Assembly: GCA_046483025.1 (NCBI GenBank)
Contig: JAWODZ010000067.1
Location: 1 to 53,074 of the forward strand
Source: CAYUAG01 sp046483025
GTDB taxonomy: Bacteria; Zhuqueibacterota; QNDG01; CAYUAG01
Length of the DNA: 53,074 bases
Direction: 5' to 3'
Position numbers and translations under genes: made by a program. Shown here in pieces: positions 15,993 to 24,690 of the stretch. A model generated the notes under the pieces. The model did no database searches. It was not told the origin of the DNA and saw nothing but the letters and a program-made list of their open reading frames with translations. Position 1 is the stretch's first letter; each line of letters starts with the position of its first letter.

Positions 15993-16589
15993 ATGGAAAA
16001 AAGCACTGAAAAAAAAATAAAGAATAAGATTAGTAAAGCAAAAGCTGGAAGCATTTTTTTTATGAAAGACTTTGCAGATGCGGGGAATCCGGGAGCTGTG
16101 AAAACAGCCTTGCATCGCGCTGAAAAAAGAGGGCTTATTAAACGATTGGCACGGGGTATTTACGCAAAACCCAAAGAAAGCCGGTTAGTGGGTGAGGTGC
16201 TGCCGGCAGTGGAAGAGATCGCTAAGGCAATTGCTGCAAGAGATAAAGCGCGTATCATTCCGACCGGTGCATACGCTCTGAATGCTTTGGGTTTGAGCAC
16301 GCAAATCCCTTTAAAAATTGTCTATCTCACTGACGGCTCACCCAGAATAATTACAATAGGTAAAAGAAGTATCAAGTTCAAAAAAACCACACCTAAAATG
16401 CTGGCAGTTAAAGGTGAAATCAGCATGCTGGTTATTCAGGCACTAAAAGCAATCGGCAAGGGTAAAACGACCAAAGAAGAGGAAAATAAAATCATTACAT
16501 TTTTAAAAAAAGAGGACCGTAGCCGGTTAAGGCATGACATTGCGCTTGCACCACAGTGGATTGCAGAAATTATGGTAAAAGCGCTGTAG
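15993..16589 (+). CDS. AbiEi-like antitoxin / DUF6088 transcriptional regulator
   Basis: A 198-residue protein. The N-terminal 70 residues form a winged-helix-like region (GSIFFMKDFADAGNPGAVKTALHRAEKRGLIKRLARGIYAKP) typical of AbiEi antitoxins and DUF6088. The rest resembles the AbiEi C-terminal domain, with PTGAYALNALGLSTQIP. AbiEi binds inverted repeats at its own promoter and neutralises the AbiEii nucleotidyltransferase toxin; matching inverted repeats lie upstream. The expected toxin gene is not intact: only a C-terminal remnant follows at 16600. The antitoxin therefore looks orphaned. No strong ribosome binding site is visible. Confidence 0.82.
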   Translation: MEKSTEKKIKNKISKAKAGSIFFMKDFADAGNPGAVKTALHRAEKRGLIKRLARGIYAKPKESRLVGEVLPAVEEIAKAIAARDKARIIPTGAYALNALGLSTQIPLKIVYLTDGSPRIITIGKRSIKFKKTTPKMLAVKGEISMLVIQALKAIGKGKTTKEEENKIITFLKKEDRSRLRHDIALAPQWIAEIMVKAL

Positions 16590-16599
16590 AGCAGGAACA

Positions 16600-16734
16600 A
16601 TGTATTTCTATGCACTGAAAAAAGATTATCAAACAATGCAGGAGGAAATGATATATGGTGAGAGCCTTCCTTTTGATCAACTAATAGATGAAATAAAACA
16701 ACTAACTGACAGGATTAATCATCTTAAATTTTAA
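16600..16734 (+). pseudogene. C-terminal remnant of an AbiEii-type toxin
   Basis: An open frame of 44 codons reads MYFYALKKDYQTMQEEMIYG and then a PFDQLIDEIKQL segment. This resembles the last residues of AbiEii nucleotidyltransferase toxins, which often end with a KDYxxMxxMIYGE...SF(D/E)ELI motif. It starts 10 bases after the AbiEi-like stop, where the toxin gene should be, but the catalytic domain of roughly 200 residues or more is missing. It is read as a deletion remnant; a small separate protein is possible but less likely. Confidence 0.55.
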
Positions 16735-16767
16735 TGTAATTACGGAATAAGGATTGTTTTCTAATAG

Positions 16768-16923
16768 ACTCCGTTTCACTTAATCAAATCTGCTCTCGAA
16801 ACCCAACGCCGGCAAATCCAGCGTGCTATTGACCATGCAGAGAAAAAGGTAGACGAACTGGTGTATGAGCTGTACGGGTTGAGTAAAAAGGAAATTGAAA
16901 TAATTGAGAGTTCCTTAAAGTAA
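16768..16923 (+). pseudogene. C-terminal remnant of a restriction-modification enzyme
   Basis: A 51-codon frame without a start codon contains DHAEKKVDELVYELYGLSKK followed by EIEIIE. The form IDxLVYELYGLTxEEIxIVE is the common C-terminus of Eco57I-like (type IIG) methylase-endonucleases and related class I DNA methyltransferases. A TAG stop lies directly upstream (16765-16767), so no larger protein is encoded. It follows the toxin remnant by 33 bases, showing that a stretch of defence genes was lost here. Confidence 0.55.
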
Positions 16924-17062
16924 TTTTCGCAACAAAACAGGGGTTGTGCCCCGGTTGAGTTAGGAAAACCACTAAAATAAAAGGAGTATAGAAAACTGAT
17001 ATGAAAAACGACCAGAAAAATAATAAAAATAAAATATTAAATAAAGTATGTCCTCTTAACCA

Positions 17063-17440
17063 TCAGTCTAAAAGGCTCTTTTCCTGAGCACTGGCTAACC
17101 ATTCCAGAGCACTTTCTTCAGTATCAAAACTTTTAAGATTCTGGCCCAGTAAAAAGTTATAGCTGGATAGCATTACTTTTTTTACTCCGGTTACTCCCAC
17201 AACAGCTGTATAGTCTACTTTTTTAGTAAATACTTCTTTTCCCAGCTGTCTCATTTTTTCCATAAATTCAGGTAATAAAACAGCTCCTTCTACATTTGCC
17301 AGTACAGGTACCTTTGTAATCATCGGGCTCAATGCTTCAGCTGCTTCATCTAGGATTTTTAAAAGTTCTTCTTCGTCCAATCCCCTGCAATCTAAATATA
17401 AAACCCATTGTCCATTATTCTTTTTCCATTTTGACAGCAT
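17063..17440 (-). CDS. STAS/SEC14-like small protein
   Basis: A 125-residue cytoplasmic protein with the pattern of SpoIIAA-like STAS proteins: LYLDCRGLDEEELLKILDEA near the start, VDYTAVVGVTGVKKVMLSSY in the middle, and an end of SFDTEESALEWLASA. These proteins usually take part in regulation or ligand binding; no catalytic residues are visible. AAGGAG precedes the ATG. It lies downstream of the efflux operon on the same strand after a 276-base gap in which I see no gene, and could be read with it. The partner is unknown. Confidence 0.6.
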   Translation of the reverse strand: MLSKWKKNNGQWVLYLDCRGLDEEELLKILDEAAEALSPMITKVPVLANVEGAVLLPEFMEKMRQLGKEVFTKKVDYTAVVGVTGVKKVMLSSYNFLLGQNLKSFDTEESALEWLASAQEKSLLD

Positions 17441-17716
17441 TATTAATCTCCTTTATTAATTTTCATATATTGTTTCTTTGGCTTTCCTTGACTACTTGCA
17501 ATACCCTGATGTTTTGTAAGAAACCTGATAAGATAAAGTTTTCAAATTGTAATTTTTATTTTTAACCATTTCAAGTTTGAAATTTTTCCTGAAACAAGAC
17601 CTGTTTTGAGCAGGAAAATAATATTATTTTTGCTCTTATGAAGATAGCAAATTATATGCCGTTATATATACCTTGGTTCTGAGGGACTGGATTTTTATGG
17701 GAGTGATATTTTAATC

Positions 17717-18940
17717 TTACTCATGTCTCAAAGCAGTAATAGGATCTAACCGGGCGGCTTTGGATGCAGGGTATATGCCGAAAAACAGACCCACGGCAGA
17801 AGAAAATCCCAATCCTACAAATATTGACCAGACCGGTACTACTGAAGGAATGGGTGTAATTGCTCCCACCAATTGACCTAAACCAACTCCAAAAATAACT
17901 CCGATCATTCCACCGATACCTGACAACACAATTGCTTCCACAATAAACTGCCAGAGAATATCCTTTCTTCTGGCACCGATAGATTTTCTGATGCCAATTT
18001 CTCTGGTACGTTCGGTAACAGATACCAGCATAATATTCATAATACCGATACCCCCTACCAAAAGTGAAATCATAGCAATGCCAATGGAGGCAGTAAATAC
18101 CACTCCGGTTAGATTTTTCCATGATTCAGTGAGAGAATCCCGGGTAATTATTTCAAAATCATTTTCTTTTCCAGGAGGGACCTTACGTTCCACTCTTAAA
18201 ATTCCAATAACCTCATCTATGGCAGCAGGTAACATTTCTGATGTTCTTGCCTGAACTGCTATATTCATATCCCACTCTTTACCAAAGACTTTGTGGAATG
18301 TGGTATAAGGGATTGCGACAAGATTATCTTCACTCTGACCGAAAACGCTTCCTTTTTCTTCCAGAACACCAATAACCTGAAATTTAGCTGAACCCACCCG
18401 GACATACTGTCCCACCGGATCGATAAAAGGAAAAAGTATCTCTTTAATATTCATACCAATAATACAAACTTTTCTGGAGGAGCGGATATCAAAATTTTTT
18501 ATAAATCTGCCGGACTTCACATATCTTCCGTTAATTATCTGCCAGTCTTCAGATGCCCCATACACTACAATATCCGGATTGGTTTTCTCACCCCGAAATC
18601 GCACTCTTTCTCCCCATTTATACAGTTCAGGATTAACACGGATTACTAATCTGCCTCTTTCTTTTATAACCTCGGCTAATTCAACAGTAAGATCTGCTCT
18701 GTTTCTGTATTTTTCATCCAAACGACCGGCGCGAACTGCAGGATATTTCTGTACATAGAAAGTGTTGGTTCCTATTTGCTCAAACTGCTCTTCTACAGTT
18801 GCATTGATTCCTCTAACTATGGTCATCATACCTATCACTGTCATTACTCCGATGACAATCCCCAGGGTAGTAAGTACTGCTCTGAGTTTATTTGTTCTCA
18901 AAGCTTCCAAAGCTATCATTAAACTTTCTTTAATATTCAT
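17717..18940 (-). CDS. MacB-type ABC transporter permease (second copy)
   Basis: A 407-residue permease. An N-terminal membrane segment after NKLRAVLTTLGIVIGV is followed by the extracytoplasmic MacB core domain (about residues 45-245), then three membrane helices including ISLLVGGIGIMNIMLVSVTERTREIGIRK-type sequence and the ending ASKAARLDPITALRHE. This is the four-helix MacB/FtsX fold, which uses ATP-driven mechanical motion rather than channel transport. It is a diverged paralogue of the permease at 19932-21152. It starts 21 bases after the pentapeptide gene and has only a weak AGGAT ribosome binding site. It probably pairs with the first permease as a heterodimer. Confidence 0.92.
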   Translation of the reverse strand: MNIKESLMIALEALRTNKLRAVLTTLGIVIGVMTVIGMMTIVRGINATVEEQFEQIGTNTFYVQKYPAVRAGRLDEKYRNRADLTVELAEVIKERGRLVIRVNPELYKWGERVRFRGEKTNPDIVVYGASEDWQIINGRYVKSGRFIKNFDIRSSRKVCIIGMNIKEILFPFIDPVGQYVRVGSAKFQVIGVLEEKGSVFGQSEDNLVAIPYTTFHKVFGKEWDMNIAVQARTSEMLPAAIDEVIGILRVERKVPPGKENDFEIITRDSLTESWKNLTGVVFTASIGIAMISLLVGGIGIMNIMLVSVTERTREIGIRKSIGARRKDILWQFIVEAIVLSGIGGMIGVIFGVGLGQLVGAITPIPSVVPVWSIFVGLGFSSAVGLFFGIYPASKAARLDPITALRHE

Positions 18941-18961
18941 CAGAAATCCTATGTCAGGAAA

Positions 18962-19531
18962 TTATTTATCATCATCGTTCAGAATGGCATCTTTTAACTT
19001 GGTATCACTTAAATCAACACTGATCAAGCGGGCTCCTTGTAAATTCGCCTTGCTTAAATCTGCTTTTTTTAAAACTGCCCGCTGCAGATGGGCTTTTCTG
19101 AGATCTGCACCTTTGAGATTAGTTTTAATCAAACTTGCCCTTTTTAATTTTGCCCCCCTTAGATTACATCCTTCCAAATTAGCTTCATCAAGATGAGCAC
19201 CAAAAAGAGAAAGATTTTGCATATCTGTACCCTGAATATTTGCTGCTTCCAGATTGGTATCCTGAAAATTAGCTCCTTTCAGGTTAACTTGCTGTAAATC
19301 AGCATTCTTTAAATTTGCTCCAAAGAAAAATGCATTGCTTAAATCAGCACCAGTTAATTTTGCTCCTTCCAGGTTGGCATTTTGCAGATGGGCATCATGT
19401 AGATTTGCATTACTGAAATCACCATTTTTTAAATTTGTATAGGAAAGATCTGCATTACTGAGATCTTTACCTTTTAAAGAAATTCCTTCTTCAACTTTTT
19501 TAATTATTTCTTCTCTGGATAATTCACTCAT
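18962..19531 (-). CDS. Pentapeptide-repeat protein
   Basis: A 189-residue cytoplasmic protein in which residues 20-185 consist of A(D/N)Lxx pentapeptides (LSNADLSYTNLKNGDFSNAN and so on), expected to fold as a right-handed quadrilateral beta-helix. The start is the ATG at 19531, with AGGAGGAG upstream; it overlaps the end of the STAS gene by 8 bases (ATGAGTGA), showing translational coupling. A longer frame to 19579 lies inside the STAS gene. Functions in the family range from gyrase protection to scaffolding. Here the context suggests a role with the efflux pump or the STAS protein, but this is inference. Confidence 0.88.
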   Translation of the reverse strand: MSELSREEIIKKVEEGISLKGKDLSNADLSYTNLKNGDFSNANLHDAHLQNANLEGAKLTGADLSNAFFFGANLKNADLQQVNLKGANFQDTNLEAANIQGTDMQNLSLFGAHLDEANLEGCNLRGAKLKRASLIKTNLKGADLRKAHLQRAVLKKADLSKANLQGARLISVDLSDTKLKDAILNDDDK

Positions 19532-19880
19532 TATCTCCTCCTGTTGAATAACTTTTAACCGCTTCATCAATGGTATCAAACATTTTAATCACCTGATCCA
19601 GTTTGGTTACTTCTATAGGCCTTTTTACTCTCTCAGATGCTCCTGCAATGCGTAAATCTCCATCGCTTCCCCGTAAAGTGGTTAAAAAGGACATGATAAT
19701 ACCAAGTCCTGAACTGTTCATCCATTTCAGATCCTTCATATCCAGTACAACATTTGGCTGATCATCTTCAATTGTTTTATATATTTGTTCCTGTAAAGGT
19801 TTTGTCTCTTCTCCGCCCATTAATTCTCCAGAAAGACTTAATACCAGTACATCCCTGACTTTTTTCCCCTTTATTTTCAT
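19524..19880 (-). CDS. STAS-domain anti-sigma factor antagonist-like protein
   Basis: A 118-residue STAS protein of the SpoIIAA/RsbV type: VLVLSLSGELMGG near the start, then VVLDMKDLKWMNSSGLGIIM, where the NSSGLG serines correspond to the site phosphorylated by an anti-sigma kinase. The start chosen is ATG 19880, with GGAGG 8 bases upstream; a TTG 15 bases earlier overlaps that ribosome binding site. No anti-sigma kinase or sigma factor is nearby. It sits between two MacB permease genes, 51 bases after the first, and overlaps the pentapeptide gene. Confidence 0.9.
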   Translation of the reverse strand: MKIKGKKVRDVLVLSLSGELMGGEETKPLQEQIYKTIEDDQPNVVLDMKDLKWMNSSGLGIIMSFLTTLRGSDGDLRIAGASERVKRPIEVTKLDQVIKMFDTIDEAVKSYSTGGDNE

Positions 19881-19931
19881 ATTAATTACCTCCAAAATTT
19901 AACTATCATTTATTTGAATTCATATTCAGAA

Positions 19932-21152
19932 TTACTCATATCGTAATGATTCAATGGGATTTAATCGAGCTGCCTTGCTTGCCGGATATAAACCAAAAAA
20001 TATTCCTACTGCGGATGAAAAGCCTATTCCCAGAAAAATAGACCAGCCTGTCACTGTTGTAGGAAGTGGAGAAACTGATGCTATGACTTTCCCTATACCA
20101 AAACCTAATCCTATTCCGATAATACCGCCTATGGCACTGATAACAACAGATTCTATCAAAAACTGCCACAGTATGTTTCTTCTTTTGGCGCCGATCGCTT
20201 TTCTGATTCCAATCTCTCTGGTACGCTCTGTGACTGATACCAGCATAATATTCATTATTCCGATTCCACCCACTAATAGGGATATTGCCCCCACTCCAAT
20301 AGCTGCTGCATACAAAGTAGATGTCAGACTATTATATAAATCCATTATCATATCCATTTGATTAACAGAAAAATTATCTTCTTCACCCGGTAATACTTTT
20401 CTTACTCTTCTTAAAATACCACGAATTTGACCTTTAGTTTGGTCAAGTAATTCCGGGTTTTCTACCTTTACCGTAATTGTAAGACTGCGGTTACTACCAA
20501 AAAGCTTATAAAAAACACCTATAGGGATCCTGACCTCCTGATCCAGGCTTTGTCCAAAAACATCTCCCTGTTTTTCTAAGATCCCTACTATTCTAAATTT
20601 ATACCCCCCTATCTTTATTCGTTTGCCAAGGGGGTTTTTATTTTTGAATAAAGTCTCTGCAATATCCCATCCAGCTACACATACTAAACGTCTATGATGC
20701 ACATCCATGGCTGTTAGATCTCTACCGTATTCAGGGAAGACATCCGAAGTTTTTACCTCATTCGTTCCGGTTATGTTAACATTTTCTAAAAATTCACTTT
20801 TATATTTTACGGTTCTTCTGGTATTGGTAGAAGGAGAAATAGCTGCCGGAATTGTCAGAAAGTTTTCCAGAGCTTCCACTTCCTCCATAGTAATATCTTT
20901 TCTGTTACGTATTTCATCCCAATCCATTTGTTGAGCCCAGGGAAACTTTTGTACATAAAGCACATTTGAACCAAGTGAGGATATTTCCTCACCAAAAGCT
21001 TTATCCAATCCTTCTGTAATAGATACAATACCAATAACCGTTGTTACTCCCACAATAATTCCCAGGAGTGTAAGAAAAGCTCGTAGTTTATTCTTTCGTA
21101 ATGCATCCCAGGCTATTTTAACAGCTTCCCAAATTTCAATTAAAGCTCTCAT
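19932..21152 (-). CDS. MacB-type ABC transporter permease (first copy)
   Basis: A 406-residue permease with the same layout as the one at 17717-18940: an N-terminal helix after NKLRAFLTLLGIIVGV, a large periplasmic domain, and three C-terminal helices containing ISLLVGGIGIMNIMLVSVTE and ending ASKAARLNPIESLRYE. There is no fused ATPase domain; the ATPase is the separate upstream gene. GGAGGA precedes the start, 23 bases after the ATPase stop. It would work with the ATPase, the MacA-like adaptor and TolC to export a substrate, possibly a lipid, peptide or antibiotic, that cannot be named from the sequence. Confidence 0.93.
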   Translation of the reverse strand: MRALIEIWEAVKIAWDALRKNKLRAFLTLLGIIVGVTTVIGIVSITEGLDKAFGEEISSLGSNVLYVQKFPWAQQMDWDEIRNRKDITMEEVEALENFLTIPAAISPSTNTRRTVKYKSEFLENVNITGTNEVKTSDVFPEYGRDLTAMDVHHRRLVCVAGWDIAETLFKNKNPLGKRIKIGGYKFRIVGILEKQGDVFGQSLDQEVRIPIGVFYKLFGSNRSLTITVKVENPELLDQTKGQIRGILRRVRKVLPGEEDNFSVNQMDMIMDLYNSLTSTLYAAAIGVGAISLLVGGIGIMNIMLVSVTERTREIGIRKAIGAKRRNILWQFLIESVVISAIGGIIGIGLGFGIGKVIASVSPLPTTVTGWSIFLGIGFSSAVGIFFGLYPASKAARLNPIESLRYE

Positions 21153-21175
21153 CCTTCCTCCAGATATCTACAAGG

Positions 21176-21853
21176 CTACCCTGCTTCATCTCTTTCCACT
21201 TTTCCATCTCGTAATCGTATGATCCGATCAGAATGCTCAGCTATGTATTCCTCATGAGTAACAAGGATTATAGTGTTACCTTCTTCATGAATTTTTTCAA
21301 ATATTTCCATTATCTCATCCCCGGTTCGGGTGTCGAGATTTCCGGTAGGTTCATCAGCAAGAATAATAGAGGGATTATTCACTAAGGCCCGGGCAATTGC
21401 AACTCTCTGCCGCTGACCACCGGATAATTCATTGGGCTGATGTTTCATGCGATCCTTTAAGCCAACCTCTTCTAAAGTTTTCTCAGCCTGTTCTTTTCGC
21501 TCGGAAGCAGATTTTCCGCTATAAATAAGAGGTAGTTCAACATTATGAAGTGCTGTTGCTCTGGGCAGAAGATTAAATGTCTGAAAAACAAAACCGATCT
21601 CTCTGTTCCTGATATCAGCCATTTTATCATCATCCATAGTGCTGACATTGGTCTCGTTTAAATTATAATCTCCGGAGGTAGGAGAATCCAAACATCCGAG
21701 AATATTCATCAAAGTTGATTTACCGGAACCGGAAGGACCCATAATTGCCACATATTCTCCCTTATCGATTCCGAGATCAATTCCATTTAAAGCATGGACC
21801 ACTTCCAGGCCCATATTATACTCTTTTACTAAATTGTTTATATCAATTAACAT
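21176..21853 (-). CDS. ABC transporter ATPase, LolD/MacB type
   Basis: A 225-residue ATPase. Walker A is GPSGSGKST (about residues 39-47), the signature LSGGQRQRVAIARAL lies near 143-157, Walker B is IILADEPTGNLD and the switch His is in LVTHE. The Q-loop region FVFQTFNLLPRATALHNVELPLIY is characteristic of the LolD/MacB/FtsE subfamily. It energises the MacB-type permeases encoded directly downstream. AAAGGGG lies upstream of the ATG, and the gene follows the adaptor gene by 20 bases. Confidence 0.96.
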   Translation of the reverse strand: MLIDINNLVKEYNMGLEVVHALNGIDLGIDKGEYVAIMGPSGSGKSTLMNILGCLDSPTSGDYNLNETNVSTMDDDKMADIRNREIGFVFQTFNLLPRATALHNVELPLIYSGKSASERKEQAEKTLEEVGLKDRMKHQPNELSGGQRQRVAIARALVNNPSIILADEPTGNLDTRTGDEIMEIFEKIHEEGNTIILVTHEEYIAEHSDRIIRLRDGKVERDEAG

Positions 21854-21873
21854 ATAAACCCCTTTATTTAATC

Positions 21874-23121
21874 CTAATATCTGGTTTTCATTGAATTGTC
21901 AATTTTTACTTTATCTCTGTCATTTAATTTCTTTGATAATATTTCAAAACTTCCGCTTACCACTTCATCTCCTTCTTTGACTCCTTTTACTATCTCCCAT
22001 TCCGTATCACTGGATATACCTGTTTTTACTGGTACTTGATGAGCGACTTCATCTTTAATTACAAAAATAACTTCCACTGGCTCTTTTTTCCGGGATTCTT
22101 TTTTAATTTTTGAAGTACTCTCGTTCTGTACTGTATCCTGTTCTGCATCATTTTTTTGTTTTTCCATATCAACCTCAGGTTCCAAGGGCTGTCTTACAGT
22201 AATACACTGAATAGGAAGCTTTAAGGTGTTTTTATGGGTTTCGGTCAGAATGTCAACTGTAGAAGACATTTCAGGCCTTATCCCGGCTGGTTTTTCCAGC
22301 ATTGCTACCTTGACCAGAAAATTTGTCATTTCCTCCTGGGTGCCGGCACCTTGGGTTTCACCAGTATTGGCAATTTCTGTAACTATGCCTTTAAAAACTG
22401 TATCTGGATAGGCATCAACACTGATTTTAGCTGTATCATCTTTGGATACAAAAATGATATCATTTTCATCTACCTCAGTTTCAGCTACCATTTTGGTCAG
22501 ATCCGAGATAATCATAATAACATCCAGGGTAAATTGTGAACCCTGTACCATTTCACCGACTTTTTTATTTAACTTACTGACCGTACCCTCCATGGGGGAA
22601 TAGATAACTGTTTCGGATAATTCATCCTGAGCTCTTTGAAGAGCAGCTCTGTTCTGTTCAACTTGTGCCTGGGCCTGTTCATAAGAGGACTTGGCGATAT
22701 CCAGTTCGGCTTTTGAAATCAGATTGTCATTAAATAAAGTTTTTGCCCGCTCATATTCATTTCTGGCTTTATTATACCCTGCTTCTGCATACTTTAAGTT
22801 CGATTCTGCCTGGTTTACTGCTGCCTTATAATCTGTCTGCTTGAGCCGGGCTAAAAACTGGCCTTTTTTAACATAGTCTCCTTCTTCAACTCCTAATTCA
22901 ATAAGTTTTGCAGAAACCCGGGCAGAGACCTTAACCTGTACCTCCGGTTGTATTTTAGCAGAACCTGATACAAAGGAGGTTATATCCCCTTTGACAACTT
23001 TTTCTGTCTGAACAGTATATTTATATCCTCCTCCTTTAGTAGAATTAAGAATGATAATTATAACCACTGCAAGCAGGATACCAAGAAATATAAAAAGTTT
23101 CTTTTTGTTCTTCTTCTGCAT
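21874..23121 (-). CDS. MacA/HlyD-type periplasmic adaptor
   Basis: A 415-residue membrane-fusion protein. One N-terminal membrane anchor (KLFIFLGILLAVVIIIILNS) is followed by a lipoyl-like half, then an alpha-helical hairpin around residues 90-180 rich in A, E, Q and K, the second lipoyl half, beta-barrel regions, and a membrane-proximal end with VKEGDEVVSGSFEIL. A lysine/glutamate-rich insert (EKQKNDAEQDTVQNESTSK) near residue 320 is unusual and probably a flexible loop. It would bridge the inner-membrane permease and TolC. GGGAG precedes the ATG; it is 23 bases downstream of the TolC-like gene. Confidence 0.93.
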   Translation of the reverse strand: MQKKNKKKLFIFLGILLAVVIIIILNSTKGGGYKYTVQTEKVVKGDITSFVSGSAKIQPEVQVKVSARVSAKLIELGVEEGDYVKKGQFLARLKQTDYKAAVNQAESNLKYAEAGYNKARNEYERAKTLFNDNLISKAELDIAKSSYEQAQAQVEQNRAALQRAQDELSETVIYSPMEGTVSKLNKKVGEMVQGSQFTLDVIMIISDLTKMVAETEVDENDIIFVSKDDTAKISVDAYPDTVFKGIVTEIANTGETQGAGTQEEMTNFLVKVAMLEKPAGIRPEMSSTVDILTETHKNTLKLPIQCITVRQPLEPEVDMEKQKNDAEQDTVQNESTSKIKKESRKKEPVEVIFVIKDEVAHQVPVKTGISSDTEWEIVKGVKEGDEVVSGSFEILSKKLNDRDKVKIDNSMKTRY

Positions 23122-23144
23122 TAATATTCTCCCTTATTTTATTT

Positions 23145-24479
23145 CTATTGTACTAATACTCCCATAGCTTTTTCTACTCTGGCAATTGCATATTTATAAT
23201 CATACAATGACTGGATATAATCGCTTTTTGCCTGACTGTAGGAAACCTGTGCATTTAATAAATCCAGCATAGTTCCGGAACCTAATCTATATTTTTCTTT
23301 ATTCAGCCGTAAATCTTCTTCTGCAGATTCAACTGTCTCGCGGGTTACTGATATTTTCTTTTTTGCCTGTTTTAGATAAAAGTATGATTGCTGAGCTTCC
23401 AGGGCAACATTTCTTTTTACCTGTTCCAATTTTTTATTCTGGGATAATCTATTCAGTTTTGCCTTGCTCACCTCTGCTACCCGGGACAACCCCTGAAAGA
23501 TTGGCATTGACAGGCCAACACCTAAATACCATCTGTAATCTGTATCCCATATACTATTTATCTCATTTAAATTACTATTGCTCCAACTGTAAGAATAATA
23601 GGCTCTAATTGAAGGGAGAAAGCTGCTCACTGCCATACCGACCGAAGCTCCGGAAACTTTAAGGTCAAATTCATTTTTCAATAGACTGGGATGATATTGA
23701 GATGCATTATTCACTACATCTTCATATTCAATAGAATATTCAGGTATATCAAGTTTTTCGATCCCTTTGATTTTCTTGTTAACATCAAATCCCAGCACAT
23801 GATTTAAACTGGCCCGGGCTACAGATAAGTCATTCTGAGCCGTTATCAAAGAAAGCCTGTCATTTTCTAACTGTACCTTAGCTTTGAGCACATCAGATTT
23901 AGGGGCTTTGCCCACTTCAAATAAAACCTGTGCTCTCTTATAGGATTCTTCTGAAGATTTTAAAGTCTCTTCTGCAACTTCCAGGAGTTTTTCGGCCTTT
24001 AGAAGATTATAATATCTTTCTTTTACCACTAAAATTGTATTCTGCTTGGTTAATTTTAAATTATATTTCGAACTCTTTTTTGCTGCTATCGCTCTTTTAA
24101 TATTATAGATATTATAGCCACCGTTAAAAATAGTTTCATTCACTGAAAGGTCAACATTTGAAGACCAGGATTTTATCTCATTTGGTTGAACCGGAACCGG
24201 AATCCCTGTTCTGGGATCAATCATCAATCTGGAAGAAGGACCTCTTACCGAATGGTAATAACTCAAATTGGCATCAATGCTGGGCAATAGATTTGCCAGG
24301 GATGTTGTCACATTTTTACCGGCAATTTTAAAGGAAAATTCACTCATAATAATATCCGGATTCTGTTGCAGAGCAATCTCCACACACTCATTTACTGTTA
24401 ATTCTTTTTCCTGTGCAAAACTAAAAGATGCAGTAAAAATGATTACAAAAACAAAAATTTTCAAACCTAATCGTTTCAT
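23145..24479 (-). CDS. TolC-family outer-membrane efflux channel
   Basis: A 444-residue outer-membrane factor. A signal peptide (residues 1-22, FVFVIIFTASFSFA) is followed by the duplicated TolC arrangement: two long helical hairpin regions (around 140-240 and 340-430) and two beta-strand pairs, with NGGYNIYNIKRAIAAKKSSK and GSGTMLDLLNAQVSYSQAKS as typical segments. It forms the trimeric exit duct for the MacAB-like pump encoded by the following genes. AAGGAG precedes the start. As the first gene of the efflux run, it likely follows its own promoter in the 211-base AT-rich gap after the Yip1 gene. Confidence 0.94.
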   Translation of the reverse strand: MKRLGLKIFVFVIIFTASFSFAQEKELTVNECVEIALQQNPDIIMSEFSFKIAGKNVTTSLANLLPSIDANLSYYHSVRGPSSRLMIDPRTGIPVPVQPNEIKSWSSNVDLSVNETIFNGGYNIYNIKRAIAAKKSSKYNLKLTKQNTILVVKERYYNLLKAEKLLEVAEETLKSSEESYKRAQVLFEVGKAPKSDVLKAKVQLENDRLSLITAQNDLSVARASLNHVLGFDVNKKIKGIEKLDIPEYSIEYEDVVNNASQYHPSLLKNEFDLKVSGASVGMAVSSFLPSIRAYYSYSWSNSNLNEINSIWDTDYRWYLGVGLSMPIFQGLSRVAEVSKAKLNRLSQNKKLEQVKRNVALEAQQSYFYLKQAKKKISVTRETVESAEEDLRLNKEKYRLGSGTMLDLLNAQVSYSQAKSDYIQSLYDYKYAIARVEKAMGVLVQ

Positions 24480-24631
24480 AAACTTACTCCTTATTAACTT
24501 GTATGTAGAATGTCTGCAGTCAGGGACTGCCTGTATCCATTTTAGTTATTTTAAATAATATTTTTTCTTATTTTTTATAACTTATCAATTGTTATTTTTT
24601 TTATTCTTTATCCTTGTTATTTTTATCTTTT

Positions 24632-24660
24632 ATTATACTATTTCACATTTCGCAGTTATC
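24632..24660 (-). promoter_or_regulatory. Possible promoter for the efflux operon
   Basis: On the minus strand a perfect TATAAT (24637 down to 24632) lies about 150 bases before the TolC-type start. The -35 position reads GATAAC, a poor match, so support is weak. Confidence 0.28.
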
Positions 24661-24690
24661 ATGTTTTGTAAAATTTTTGCCATTCCTGAT

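Noticed and set aside
17001..17087. Short frame MKNDQKNNKNK... with GGAG upstream
   Set aside because: Fewer than 30 codons, very lysine/asparagine-rich, overlaps the end of the opposite-strand STAS-like gene and shows no conserved feature.
24480..24690. Possible small RNA or leader before the TolC-type gene
   Set aside because: The 211-base gap is AT-rich with only a tentative promoter; no stable structure or terminator seen.
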